Positions 1-7,964 of a DNA stretch of 56,866 nt are shown here, in pieces (position 1 is the first letter of the stretch; the number at the start of each line of letters is the position of its first letter). Position numbers and translations under genes: made by a program. The DNA is from an uncultured Bacteroidales bacterium. Lineage in GTDB: Bacteria; Bacteroidota; Bacteroidia; Bacteroidales; Bacteroidaceae. The DNA lies in contig CADAGO010000014.1 in NCBI GenBank assembly GCA_902787555.1, positions 1-56,866 on the forward strand, given 5' to 3'. The notes under the pieces are model-generated. The model worked only from the letters and a program-made list of their open reading frames with translations. It did not search any database and was not told where the DNA came from.

Positions 1-2
1 CA

Positions 3-56
3 GCTGCATGTACTTTAGGCATGCCGCATAACCATGTCTCTTTCTTGCTGACATAA
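3..56 (+). CDS. 3' end of an unidentified gene (partial)
   Basis: The third forward frame is open from the window edge to a TAA at 54-56, immediately followed by a second TAA and then a strong hairpin at 61-90. The readable C-terminus ends in GMPHNHVSFLLT. The double stop followed directly by a terminator suggests the tail of a real gene, but 17 residues are too few to assign a family. The two other forward frames stop earlier. Confidence 0.35.
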   Translation, partial: AACTLGMPHNHVSFLLT

Positions 57-60
57 TAAA

Positions 61-90
61 CCCCGAAAGTTTTTTGTCTAACTTTCGGGG
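61..90 (+). terminator. Rho-independent-like terminator hairpin
   Basis: Perfect 11-base inverted repeat: CCCCGAAAGTT at 61-71 pairs with AACTTTCGGGG at 80-90, with a T-rich 8-base loop. It starts two bases after the TAATAA that ends the partial gene at the window edge. There is no T-tract on the plus strand after the stem, so its strength as an intrinsic terminator is uncertain. Confidence 0.6.
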
Positions 91-100
91 GTCACTTCAC

Positions 101-438
101 TTAAGGTAGGCTCTAATAATTATTGTTTTCATCTAAACAAAGTACATTGTCTGATAAATAGATTTGTTCTTTATGTTTTTATATGCTTCAGAATTCACTT
201 TGATTCAGTCATGTGGGAGTCACCACACTCCTTCATCAAAAGTAAATTCTGCTTGCATCTCAAATTCATAAATCTACAAAACATAATTAACCCAAATCGG
301 TTATTAGACTGTTATGCACTAACAAACTTTCTTTTTGTCATCTGTTTCACCGCTTTTCAGTTACAATGGAACCCCATTGCGCCTTTTGTTATCATCATAA
401 CGCTAATGACCGATTTGGGTTAATAGAACCTACCTTAA
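101..438. repeat. Outer inverted repeat bounding a 338-bp non-coding segment
   Basis: TTAAGGTAGG plus eight further bases at 101-118 is repeated in inverted orientation at 421-438, matching at 16 of 18 positions. The segment between carries no convincing gene. The right arm overlaps the end of a second, inner inverted-repeat element (286-424) by four bases. No recombinase gene is visible in the window. Confidence 0.5.
286..424. repeat. MITE-like palindromic element, 139 bp
   Basis: The ends ATTAACCCAAATCGGT (286-301) and its exact reverse complement (409-424) form 16-base perfect terminal inverted repeats. With a few mismatches the similarity continues to about 35 bases per arm (shared ATTAG, GTTATG and TAACAAA blocks). 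A small internal hairpin CAATGG-AACC-CCATTG lies near 364-379. There is no coding capacity. The shape resembles a miniature inverted-repeat element or a structured RNA; no clear target-site duplication was seen. Confidence 0.5.
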
Positions 439-465
439 CTCTTGATTGTTAACTGCCTTTCCGTT

Positions 466-1287
466 CTATCCTATGGTTGCATCCTTGATGACTAATCCTG
501 CCAGCATGAAACCAAAGATGGCGGTGATGTGGGCTACGGTACCATTGATTTGGGCTTTTGACGAGCACCATTCATGGTTGAGCAGGTCGGGATTGCCTGG
601 ACCATTCTTCGCCTTGGGGCACATGCACTGCTCAGTGCCGCATGTGGCATTATGCCCTTTGTTCTGCAGCAGTTCATCAGAGAATACGCAAAGGAATTTG
701 TGTTTGGGAAACTGTTTGTCGCGTTTGAAACGGTTTCGCAGCGCACGGGCCAGTGGATCGCCTTTCACTTTCCAGAACTCTGCCACTTGTATGCGGGTGG
801 GGTCCATTTTCAGGGCTGCTCCCATTGAAGAAAAGAATTTTGTTTTCCTCTGGCTCCCTCCAATAGCGGAAGAGGTGGCCATGAGAATAAGCAGAGCCTT
901 GTCTTTCAATGAATCGATGGCATCGATAATATAGTCGTAGTTCTCAAGATTGAAACTCTCGGCCGTTTCAAACGTGAATATTTGCTGCAAGGCGGTAATG
1001 TCGGCAGCCGGATTAATGGTGAGCAGTCGTTCACGCAGTGCTTCCACCTTCACCTGTCCTATGGTTTTCGTTGTCGCCATCAGTTGGCGGTTAACATTGG
1101 TGATGCACACACGATCAGAGTCCACGATGGTAAGTTGTCGGATGCCTGAACGCACCAGACTCTCAGCGCACCATGAGCCGACTCCTCCCACACCGAAGAT
1201 AATCACTCTCTTGCTGTTGAGCCGTTCCATTGACTCATCGCCCAGCAGCAGCTCCGTCCTACGGAATATTGCCTGTTCTATTGCCAT
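466..1287 (-). CDS. tcdA: tRNA threonylcarbamoyladenosine dehydratase (TcdA)
   Basis: A 273-residue protein of the ThiF/MoeB E1-like superfamily. TcdA uses ATP to cyclise the t6A base at position 37 of ANN-decoding tRNAs to ct6A, in the cytoplasm. The nucleotide-binding glycine-rich loop GVGGVGS (about residues 32-38) follows a hydrophobic strand, and the VDSDRVCITNVNRQL segment is the usual dinucleotide-fold acidic/NxNRQ signature. A Cys pair (QCMCP) lies in the C-terminal third and the hydrophobic tail (FGFMLAGLVI) is typical of the family. It is the last gene of the xylan operon, 39 bp after the secreted GH43; it is probably a housekeeping gene that shares the transcript rather than a partner in xylan use. 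Confidence 0.9.
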   Translation of the reverse strand: MAIEQAIFRRTELLLGDESMERLNSKRVIIFGVGGVGSWCAESLVRSGIRQLTIVDSDRVCITNVNRQLMATTKTIGQVKVEALRERLLTINPAADITALQQIFTFETAESFNLENYDYIIDAIDSLKDKALLILMATSSAIGGSQRKTKFFSSMGAALKMDPTRIQVAEFWKVKGDPLARALRNRFKRDKQFPKHKFLCVFSDELLQNKGHNATCGTEQCMCPKAKNGPGNPDLLNHEWCSSKAQINGTVAHITAIFGFMLAGLVIKDATIG

Positions 1288-1326
1288 GCTGTTCTATTCT
1301 CTATAACAATCTTGTGGCGCAAAAGC

Positions 1327-2316
1327 TCATTCTTTCGCCTTGATGTCAATCTTAGGGATGCGGCCGTCTTTCTGGCGCTTGAACTCGCGGATAGCAGTCG
1401 TGCGACGGAAACCGTTACCTCCAGATGGGATGCCGTCGTGATAGAAAAGATACGACTTTCCTTTGAAGTCGATGGTACCGCCATGAATTGTGAACGAGCC
1501 AGGCGATTCGTCTGTGATGCGGCCCTCATAGTGCCATGGACCATGTATGCTCTTCGCTGTCGAATAAGCCCAGTGCTCGGGTACACCTCCCGCTGCATAC
1601 TCGAGGAAGTAGGTATCACCTATTTTATAAATCCAAGGAGCCTCCTCAAAGTTGGTCTTCATCACCCTTCTGTGGAGCTGGTAATCCATCTTCATGCATT
1701 TAGGGCCGAATTGTGCTTCGTCATCGAGCATAGGTCGCATGTCGCAGATGCCGTTATTGGCAAAGCTTTTGTCGATCGAAATCATGTCTTTGTTCAACTT
1801 GGCATACCAGCAGCCGTTATTACCCCAGAAAAGCCAAGCCTGTCCGTCATCATCGATGAAGACCGTTGGGTCAATAAAGCCCCAGTCACCAGGGATGAGA
1901 GGTTTCCCAAGTGCGTCTTTCCAAGGTCCTTCGGGACGGTCGGCTACAGCCACACCGATACCATGCAGATGCTTGGTGGTATCTTCTGCCGCCACATACC
2001 AATACCACTTCCCGTTACGCTCAATGGCTTGTGATGCCCAAGCGTTGTCGCCTTGCTTCGCCCACTTGAAATGAGCGGTGCTCAACACGATGCCGTGATC
2101 GGTCCAATGCTCCATGTCGGTAGTAGAAAACACCTGCCAGTCGGGCATACGGAAGTAAGTAGCTGTGTCGAGGTCGTGACCTGTGAACACATAGAGTCGG
2201 TCGCCCGATACCACGGGAGCGGGGTCGGGTGTATATGCACGTTTGGTGACACGTGTTTGTGCTTGTAATGAGATGGTTAGCAAAAGCACGATTGCTGTGA
2301 GGATTGTTCTTTTCAT
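1327..2316 (-). CDS. Secreted glycoside hydrolase family 43 (arabinofuranosidase/xylosidase type)
   Basis: 329 residues. A type I signal peptide (about residues 1-20, ending SLQAQ) exports it to the periplasm or surface. The five-bladed GH43 propeller motifs are present: catalytic base Asp31 (TPDPAPV), pKa-modulating Asp149 (GFIDPTVFIDDDG) and acid Glu225 (EEAPWIYK). The repeated GVAVADRPEGPWKD and hydrophobic WYxxA strands are typical. The likely role is removal of arabinose or xylose side groups from arabinoxylan fragments. It lies 71 bp after the DUF389 gene in the xylan operon and differs in sequence from the cytoplasmic GH43 at 5764. The exact substrate cannot be read from sequence. Confidence 0.85.
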   Translation of the reverse strand: MKRTILTAIVLLLTISLQAQTRVTKRAYTPDPAPVVSGDRLYVFTGHDLDTATYFRMPDWQVFSTTDMEHWTDHGIVLSTAHFKWAKQGDNAWASQAIERNGKWYWYVAAEDTTKHLHGIGVAVADRPEGPWKDALGKPLIPGDWGFIDPTVFIDDDGQAWLFWGNNGCWYAKLNKDMISIDKSFANNGICDMRPMLDDEAQFGPKCMKMDYQLHRRVMKTNFEEAPWIYKIGDTYFLEYAAGGVPEHWAYSTAKSIHGPWHYEGRITDESPGSFTIHGGTIDFKGKSYLFYHDGIPSGGNGFRRTTAIREFKRQKDGRIPKIDIKAKE

Positions 2317-2387
2317 ATAGAGTAATGAGGTGATTTATGAGTTGAAAGTTGAGTGTTTAGAGTTGAGATGAAGGGAAAGAACGCGAA

Positions 2388-3704
2388 TTACTCAAATAGT
2401 TCTAACTGTTGGGTTCCCAGACGTGCCTTGAGCCAATCGGTCAGTTTCTGATAGTCTGCACTATTCAGTTTTTTTGTTTGGTACAACCTTACCTGACAAA
2501 TCGTGTCGGCTGTTGAATCGGCAACATAGGAACGGACTGACTGACCGATGGAAACAGATGCAATGGTTGGGAATAGTGCATGTAGTTCTTGCGTGACAAC
2601 TTCAGACAAATCAGCATATTTACGATATGAGGCAGTTTCCTGCTCTAACGCCGACAGGCGGAATCGCAATTCGTCAATCGTTTGTTCGTCTTGCTGATAT
2701 AGAGCTTCGATTGCTGCATTCTCGAGTGAAAGCAGGCTTAGGGAGTCGGAATCAAATCCTTGCGTGACAGACAAACTGGTTTCACCCAGATGGTAATACC
2801 TCATGTTGGCTCGTGCTGAATCAATCTGGGATTCATGAACCTTCTTTCCAATAAGAATGACCTTGATGGCATTGCGACTCCAAGAGATGTCGCGCTGTAT
2901 GACTTGTGTGCCTGAAAAATCCAGCTCGTTGCTGATAAAGCTGTTTGCCCTATTTTGGAACATGGATTCTCGGACAATGCGTACGGTGGTAAAGACGGCA
3001 GGAATGATGGTAGCAATCACAATGGCCATGATATATCTATTCACCAATTTCCCACGCTTCTTGTCTATGTATGTCTGGCGCTGGAACCGGAAGAAACGGA
3101 CACCGAGGAAGGTTGCAAGACTGATGAAAACGGTATTGATAAAAAAGAGGTAGAGCGCCCCAAAGAAAAACATCCACTCGCCTTGTGCCAATCCGAAACC
3201 TGCAGTACAGAGAGGCGGCATCAGGGCTGTTGCAATGGCTACACCCGGGATGACATTACCTTTCTCCTTTGCACAGATAGCCACGACACCAGCCATTCCA
3301 CCGAAGAAGGCGATGAGCACATCGTAGATGTTAGGGCTGGTTCGTGCTAACAGTTCGGACTGCACCTCGTTGATAGGCGACAGTAGAAAATAGATGGTTG
3401 CTGTGACTACGGATACTCCTGCACTCAAAGCATAGTGCTTGAACGAACGTTTCAGCATGTCGAAATCGGAGATACCGACCGCCAGTCCCATACCGATAAT
3501 CGGCCCCATGAGGGGACTGATAAGCATGGCACCAATGATGACAGCTGTACTATTGACATTGAGTCCTAACGATGCAACGAAAATAGCAAAGACAAGTACC
3601 CAAAGGTTAAATCCTTTGAATACAATGCCTTTCTTGACGGATTCAATGATTTCCTGTTCGTCGCTACTTGTAATGCTGATGTAGAAATATTTCCGTATGT
3701 CCAT
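2388..3704 (-). CDS. DUF389 family multi-pass membrane protein
   Basis: About 438 residues from ATG at 3704; a GTG two codons upstream (3710) is the alternative start. The N-terminal half has several hydrophobic segments with conserved STAVIIGAMLISPLMGPI and ATALMPPLCTAGFG motifs, which mark the DUF389 family of uncharacterised inner-membrane proteins. The C-terminal half is soluble, with a coiled-coil-like stretch around LSLENAAIEALYQQDEQ. It starts only a few bases after the GH67 stop, so it is very likely translated from the xylan transcript. Family function is unknown; a transport or sensor role in pentose or uronate use is only a guess from position. Confidence 0.85.
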   Translation of the reverse strand: MDIRKYFYISITSSDEQEIIESVKKGIVFKGFNLWVLVFAIFVASLGLNVNSTAVIIGAMLISPLMGPIIGMGLAVGISDFDMLKRSFKHYALSAGVSVVTATIYFLLSPINEVQSELLARTSPNIYDVLIAFFGGMAGVVAICAKEKGNVIPGVAIATALMPPLCTAGFGLAQGEWMFFFGALYLFFINTVFISLATFLGVRFFRFQRQTYIDKKRGKLVNRYIMAIVIATIIPAVFTTVRIVRESMFQNRANSFISNELDFSGTQVIQRDISWSRNAIKVILIGKKVHESQIDSARANMRYYHLGETSLSVTQGFDSDSLSLLSLENAAIEALYQQDEQTIDELRFRLSALEQETASYRKYADLSEVVTQELHALFPTIASVSIGQSVRSYVADSTADTICQVRLYQTKKLNSADYQKLTDWLKARLGTQQLELFE

Positions 3705-3713
3705 ATACACTTA

Positions 3714-5762
3714 TCAATCTGGGAGTTGGTCGATGGGTGCTGCTGTATAGTTATCCATCCTCAGATGATACTGCATCAGGGTCTGCAAGTCGTGGCGTAC
3801 AGGTGGGCAGTCTTGTGGGAACGGCAACTTGGAGAACGTCTGGAAATAGAGCAGGCAGGCATCGCGCCACCACCATGCATCCTTGGCCTGACGATCGAAC
3901 TTCACCCTCAGAGCCTCGTAGCGCTCTTCATCGATATAAGGCTTGAGACGCTCCCATGTGCGAACAAAACCTTCTGCCGCACGTACACCTTCATCATACT
4001 TATGACAAAGACGATCCCAAAGGGTTTCGCCACAGGGCAGTTTCTGTGTCCATCCGACATGATGGAACCACAGGAGATACTTCTCAGGGCAGGTATTCAC
4101 ATTATTATACAACTTGGCCAACTTCTTAGGGTACTGCGATACGTTGTTTGACCCCTTGGTTGTACGATCGAATCCCATACCGAATGCATCTGCTTTATGA
4201 TAATAAGGAGGTGTCCAGTCGACTCTCACTCCGCGAGGAGCGTACCAAGGTTCTGGTCCATAGTGGTGTCCACCTGCAAAGATATGATGGATACCCATCG
4301 GCATCATGTAGTTGACACACGCTTCGTGGGTGGCGAGCATCAAGTCGGTAAGTGTCTGCACACCTTGGTCTTCTTTTGTAAAGGTCTGACGCACGAATTC
4401 ATCGGCTATCTGCTTCGATGAAAGTCGTTTGTTCCATGCCAGACGGCCATAGGCATACCAGTTGGCCTGAATCAAATCGTTGCCACACCAATTTTGAGAG
4501 TTACCCACGTTTGAAACACCTGCAACACCGACACTCATATCGATTTCATCGGTCACTTCCTTCCACATTGGAGCCAAATAGACAGAGTGTACTGACTCAC
4601 CAAGGTATTCTTGTGTGATCTGAAACTCCGGCATCACTTTGGTACGCTTCATTGAGAAAAACAACGGATGAATCGGTTCACGAGGCTGGAAATCTACTGG
4701 ACCGTTCTTCACTTGTAGGATGACATTATCGCGGAACTTACCATCGAAAGGCATGAATTCATCGTAAGCTTGGTTTGCACGGTCGGGACTATCGGCTGCA
4801 TAGACGAAAGCACGCCACATAACAATACCACCATAAGGTTTGAGTGCATCTGCCAGCATGTTGGCACCATCGACATGGGTGCGTCCGAAATCCTGTGGGC
4901 CTGGTTCGCCCTCACTATTGGCCTTGACGAGGAATCCTCCGAAGTTAGGGATGGCATCATAGATTTCCTTTACTTTGTTCCCCCACCAACGGATTACATC
5001 TGGGTCAAGAGGGTCGGCTGTCGAGACATCGCCCAATGCCCGGGGCGACGCAAAGTTGACAGAGAGATATACTTTGATACCATAAGGAGCAAGAATACGG
5101 GCAATTCGCCTGACCTGATCAAGACGCTCAGAGGTCAACATCTGAGGACTGGCATTCACATTGTTGAGAACGGTACCGTTGATACCGATTGAAGCATTGG
5201 CACGTGCATACAGTTGAATACGCGCACTATTTTCGTCAACGATATCTCCTTTGCTGCTCCAAAAGATGGAACGACCTGCAAAACCACGTTCAATGGTGCC
5301 GTTGAGGTTATCCCAATGGTTGAGGAGACGGTATTTGGACATAGGCCTCTCTTTGATGGTCTGTCCGTTCTTAGGCAGATGTCCCGTCTGCTGGAGACGA
5401 AGCAGGTGGTAAGCACCATAAAGCACACCAACAGCTGATGCAGACTTAATGTCAATACGATTAGCTCCGTATTTGATCGTAAAACCGTCGTCTGCAGGAG
5501 CCTTGGCATCGATGGCAAGATGTACATCCCTACCTGTATTATGGAGGAAGGTATTCAACTCACTACGTGAGATGGCAATAGGGGCGAACTGCGGGTCGAA
5601 ATTGCCTGTTTCAGGGATTTGAGGATTATCGATTGTCACTTTAGCTCCATCTGTCACCATAGGCATTCTTAACCATAGGTCATACCCATCGATGGCATGT
5701 GCACCAATAACCTGTAAAACCAAGAGGGTGGCGATTGCCACCCTTTTATAAAACTTCATCAT
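3714..5762 (-). CDS. aguA: GH67 alpha-glucuronidase
   Basis: Removes 4-O-methylglucuronic acid or glucuronic acid from the non-reducing end of xylo-oligosaccharides. The ATG at 5762 is chosen over an in-frame TTG at 5771; it lies one base after the stop of the upstream GH43. A signal peptide (ending GAHA) suggests a periplasmic enzyme. Family signatures are present: ANSEGEPGPQDFGRTH with the general acid Glu284, NGPVDFQPREP with Asp357, and FQITQEY with Glu385. The spacing of these three matches characterised GH67 enzymes as I recall them. At about 682 residues it is the usual length. It works with the neighbouring GH10 and GH43 enzymes on glucuronoxylan. Confidence 0.93.
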   Translation of the reverse strand: MMKFYKRVAIATLLVLQVIGAHAIDGYDLWLRMPMVTDGAKVTIDNPQIPETGNFDPQFAPIAISRSELNTFLHNTGRDVHLAIDAKAPADDGFTIKYGANRIDIKSASAVGVLYGAYHLLRLQQTGHLPKNGQTIKERPMSKYRLLNHWDNLNGTIERGFAGRSIFWSSKGDIVDENSARIQLYARANASIGINGTVLNNVNASPQMLTSERLDQVRRIARILAPYGIKVYLSVNFASPRALGDVSTADPLDPDVIRWWGNKVKEIYDAIPNFGGFLVKANSEGEPGPQDFGRTHVDGANMLADALKPYGGIVMWRAFVYAADSPDRANQAYDEFMPFDGKFRDNVILQVKNGPVDFQPREPIHPLFFSMKRTKVMPEFQITQEYLGESVHSVYLAPMWKEVTDEIDMSVGVAGVSNVGNSQNWCGNDLIQANWYAYGRLAWNKRLSSKQIADEFVRQTFTKEDQGVQTLTDLMLATHEACVNYMMPMGIHHIFAGGHHYGPEPWYAPRGVRVDWTPPYYHKADAFGMGFDRTTKGSNNVSQYPKKLAKLYNNVNTCPEKYLLWFHHVGWTQKLPCGETLWDRLCHKYDEGVRAAEGFVRTWERLKPYIDEERYEALRVKFDRQAKDAWWWRDACLLYFQTFSKLPFPQDCPPVRHDLQTLMQYHLRMDNYTAAPIDQLPD

Positions 5763-5763
5763 A

Positions 5764-6801
5764 TTAGTCAATGCCGTCGATTGTCTTAATCAAATCTCCA
5801 TCGAATTCCAGTTCACAAATCTTCAATGAACGAAGCCATGTTTTACCATCAGATGGAACACAATCGTGATGGAAGAGATACCACTTGCCTTTGTACTCTA
5901 AGATACAATGGTGGGTTGTCCATCCTACAACTGGAGTCATGATGATACCCTGATAAGTGAATGGGCCATAAGGATTGTCACCGATAGCGTAGCACAGGAA
6001 GTGACTGTCACCTGTAGAGTAGGTAAAGTAGTACTTTCCGTTCTTCTTGAATACCCAACTTGCCTCGAAGAAACGATGTGGGTCGCTGACTTTCAATGGC
6101 TGACCATCCTTGTCAAGAACAACAACTCGACGTGGTGCTTCTGCAAACTGAAGCATATCATCACTCATCTTCACTACAAAGCTTGGCAGAGCAGGAGCAT
6201 CGGGCTGTGCAAAGAGTTCGTCCTTACGAGTCGGAGCAGAACCCATATCTGTGAGTCCATTTTCATCACCATGCTTGCCTGTGATAGGTGCAAAACCTGG
6301 AGCAAGTGGCTGCCACCATTGGAGCTGTCCGCCCCAAAGTCCACCAAAATAGGTGTAGATGGTACCGTCATCATCCTTGAAAACACAAGGGTCGATACTG
6401 AAAGAACCACGTATAGGCTGTGCCTCAGGTACGAAAGGACCTTCAGGTTTATCGGCTACTGCTACACCAAGACGGAATACACCGTCGTAGCCCTTTCCAG
6501 AGAATACATAGTAATACTTGCCATTCTTTTCAACGACATCGCTATCCCACAGCTGCTTTTCTGCCCATGGCACATCCTTTACATCAAAGATGACACCAAG
6601 GTCTGTTGCCTCTCCATTCTCTGGGTCCTCAAGTAATAATGCATGATAGTCTTTCATCTGGAAGTGACCACCATCGTCGTCTTCTTCTGCACCTGCCTCC
6701 CAGTCATGAGATGGGTAGATGTAGAGTTTGCCGTTAAACACGTGTGCCGCAGGATCGGCCATGTAATCAGAAGGGAAAAGATAATGTTTTTTAGGTTTCA
6801 T
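5764..6801 (-). CDS. Cytoplasmic GH43 beta-xylosidase/arabinofuranosidase
   Basis: 345 residues with no signal peptide, so predicted cytoplasmic. Catalytic triad of GH43: Asp16 (YMADPAAH), Asp137 (FSIDPCVF) and Glu246 (FFEASWVF). The DDDG turn and GVAVADKPEGPF blade motif also fit. It probably splits xylo-oligosaccharides brought in by the symporter at 7965 into xylose, or removes arabinose. It lies 30 bp downstream of the GH10 xylanase and its stop is one base from the GH67 start, so the three are co-translated. Similar GH43/GH10/GH67/transporter sets are known from Prevotella and Bacteroides xylan loci. Confidence 0.9.
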   Translation of the reverse strand: MKPKKHYLFPSDYMADPAAHVFNGKLYIYPSHDWEAGAEEDDDGGHFQMKDYHALLLEDPENGEATDLGVIFDVKDVPWAEKQLWDSDVVEKNGKYYYVFSGKGYDGVFRLGVAVADKPEGPFVPEAQPIRGSFSIDPCVFKDDDGTIYTYFGGLWGGQLQWWQPLAPGFAPITGKHGDENGLTDMGSAPTRKDELFAQPDAPALPSFVVKMSDDMLQFAEAPRRVVVLDKDGQPLKVSDPHRFFEASWVFKKNGKYYFTYSTGDSHFLCYAIGDNPYGPFTYQGIIMTPVVGWTTHHCILEYKGKWYLFHHDCVPSDGKTWLRSLKICELEFDGDLIKTIDGID

Positions 6802-6831
6802 TGTTTCTAATGTTTAATTGTAATAATTTGA

Positions 6832-7929
6832 TTATTTAGCTAATTTTATGATTTCTTCCACAAATGGTTTGGGATTGTAATTGCGGTCGATAGCCAAAGG
6901 ATAATCTGTTCTGCCTGCCATAGGCCATCCGTTCTTCCAACTGTCGCCATCGGTAAGTCCCCAGAAAGTGACACGATCGATGACATCGGCATGCTTGAGA
7001 TAAATCTTGAACAGCTTCACAAAGAAATCGGTCTGCTCCTTTGCCTTGTCAGCAGGAAGGCCGTCGGTATATGGATTCATCGACTTCTGGTATTCAAAGT
7101 TGGTCTCAACCGCAGCACCATAATTGCCACTTGGCCAAGGAAGTACACTAAGGTCGAGTTCTGTCACCATCACCTTCACACCTTCAGCAGCAAAGGTCTC
7201 GATACTCTTCTCATATTCTGCAAGGTTGGTAGAGAACGATACGTGAGACTGCATTCCCACACCATCAATTCTGCATCCATGAGCCTTCAAGTCGCGAATG
7301 ATATTGACAACAGTCTGACGCTTTGCCGGATTATCCATGCTGTAGTCATTATAGTAAAGTTCTGCATTAGGATCTGCTTCGTGGGCAAACTGGAAGGCAA
7401 GGCGAATATATTCAGGCCCGATGGTATTATAGAACTGGGTATTGCGCATCTGCCCATTGTCGAGGATGGCTTCGTTCACCACATCCCATCCTTTGATTTT
7501 TCCTTTGTATCTACCAACCACGGTATGAATATGGTCACGCATACGATTTATCAACTCTTCCTTGGTGACTGGCTGAGCCATATCGTCCTTGAAGAACCAG
7601 TAAGGAACCTGTGAATGCCATACCAGACAGTGACCTGTGATGGCCTGCTTGTTTTTCTGAGCTAACTTAACTATCGCATCAGCATCGCTGAAGTCCCACA
7701 GATATTGCTTCGGGTGTATTTCCTCGGGCTTCATACAGTTTTCGGGCACCAAAGCGCTAAACTGCTCTTTAATGACCTTCTGAATCTTCGGATCTTTACT
7801 TTTAACCTGACGCACATTCACTGCAGCTCCAATCAGGAACTTATCCTTGAATGCCTCACGCATGGTGGTCTGAGCCAATAATGACTCAGCCACCAGTGAA
7901 AGACATATTGTTATTAAAAACTTGTTCAT
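6832..7929 (-). CDS. xynA: GH10 endo-1,4-beta-xylanase
   Basis: 365 residues with a signal peptide (about 1-20, ending SLLAQ) and then a single GH10 barrel with no carbohydrate-binding module. The acid/base is Glu153 in WDVVNEAI and the nucleophile is Glu257 in VTELDLS; GHCLVWHSQ and FWGLTDGDSW are the standard GH10 substrate-binding motifs. It cuts the xylan backbone with retention and tolerates substituents, giving aldouronic and arabinosylated oligomers for the GH67 and GH43 neighbours. It lies 35 bp downstream of the symporter gene. Without a lipobox or secretion tag it is probably periplasmic, which implies that larger xylan is trimmed elsewhere. Confidence 0.95.
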   Translation of the reverse strand: MNKFLITICLSLVAESLLAQTTMREAFKDKFLIGAAVNVRQVKSKDPKIQKVIKEQFSALVPENCMKPEEIHPKQYLWDFSDADAIVKLAQKNKQAITGHCLVWHSQVPYWFFKDDMAQPVTKEELINRMRDHIHTVVGRYKGKIKGWDVVNEAILDNGQMRNTQFYNTIGPEYIRLAFQFAHEADPNAELYYNDYSMDNPAKRQTVVNIIRDLKAHGCRIDGVGMQSHVSFSTNLAEYEKSIETFAAEGVKVMVTELDLSVLPWPSGNYGAAVETNFEYQKSMNPYTDGLPADKAKEQTDFFVKLFKIYLKHADVIDRVTFWGLTDGDSWKNGWPMAGRTDYPLAIDRNYNPKPFVEEIIKLAK

Positions 7930-7964
7930 TCTTATAAAAAAGTAGTATTTAGATGTTCGGATGA

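Noticed and set aside
1-438. tRNA or attachment site at the left edge
   Set aside because: The hairpins do not fold into a cloverleaf and there is no integrase gene or tRNA-like 3' end.
446-934. Open frame of 162 codons on the plus strand
   Set aside because: It lies fully antisense to tcdA, whose protein motifs are intact, and its translation has no family features.
5908-6636. Open frame of 242 codons on the plus strand
   Set aside because: Antisense shadow of the GH43 gene; the opposite strand carries all catalytic residues.
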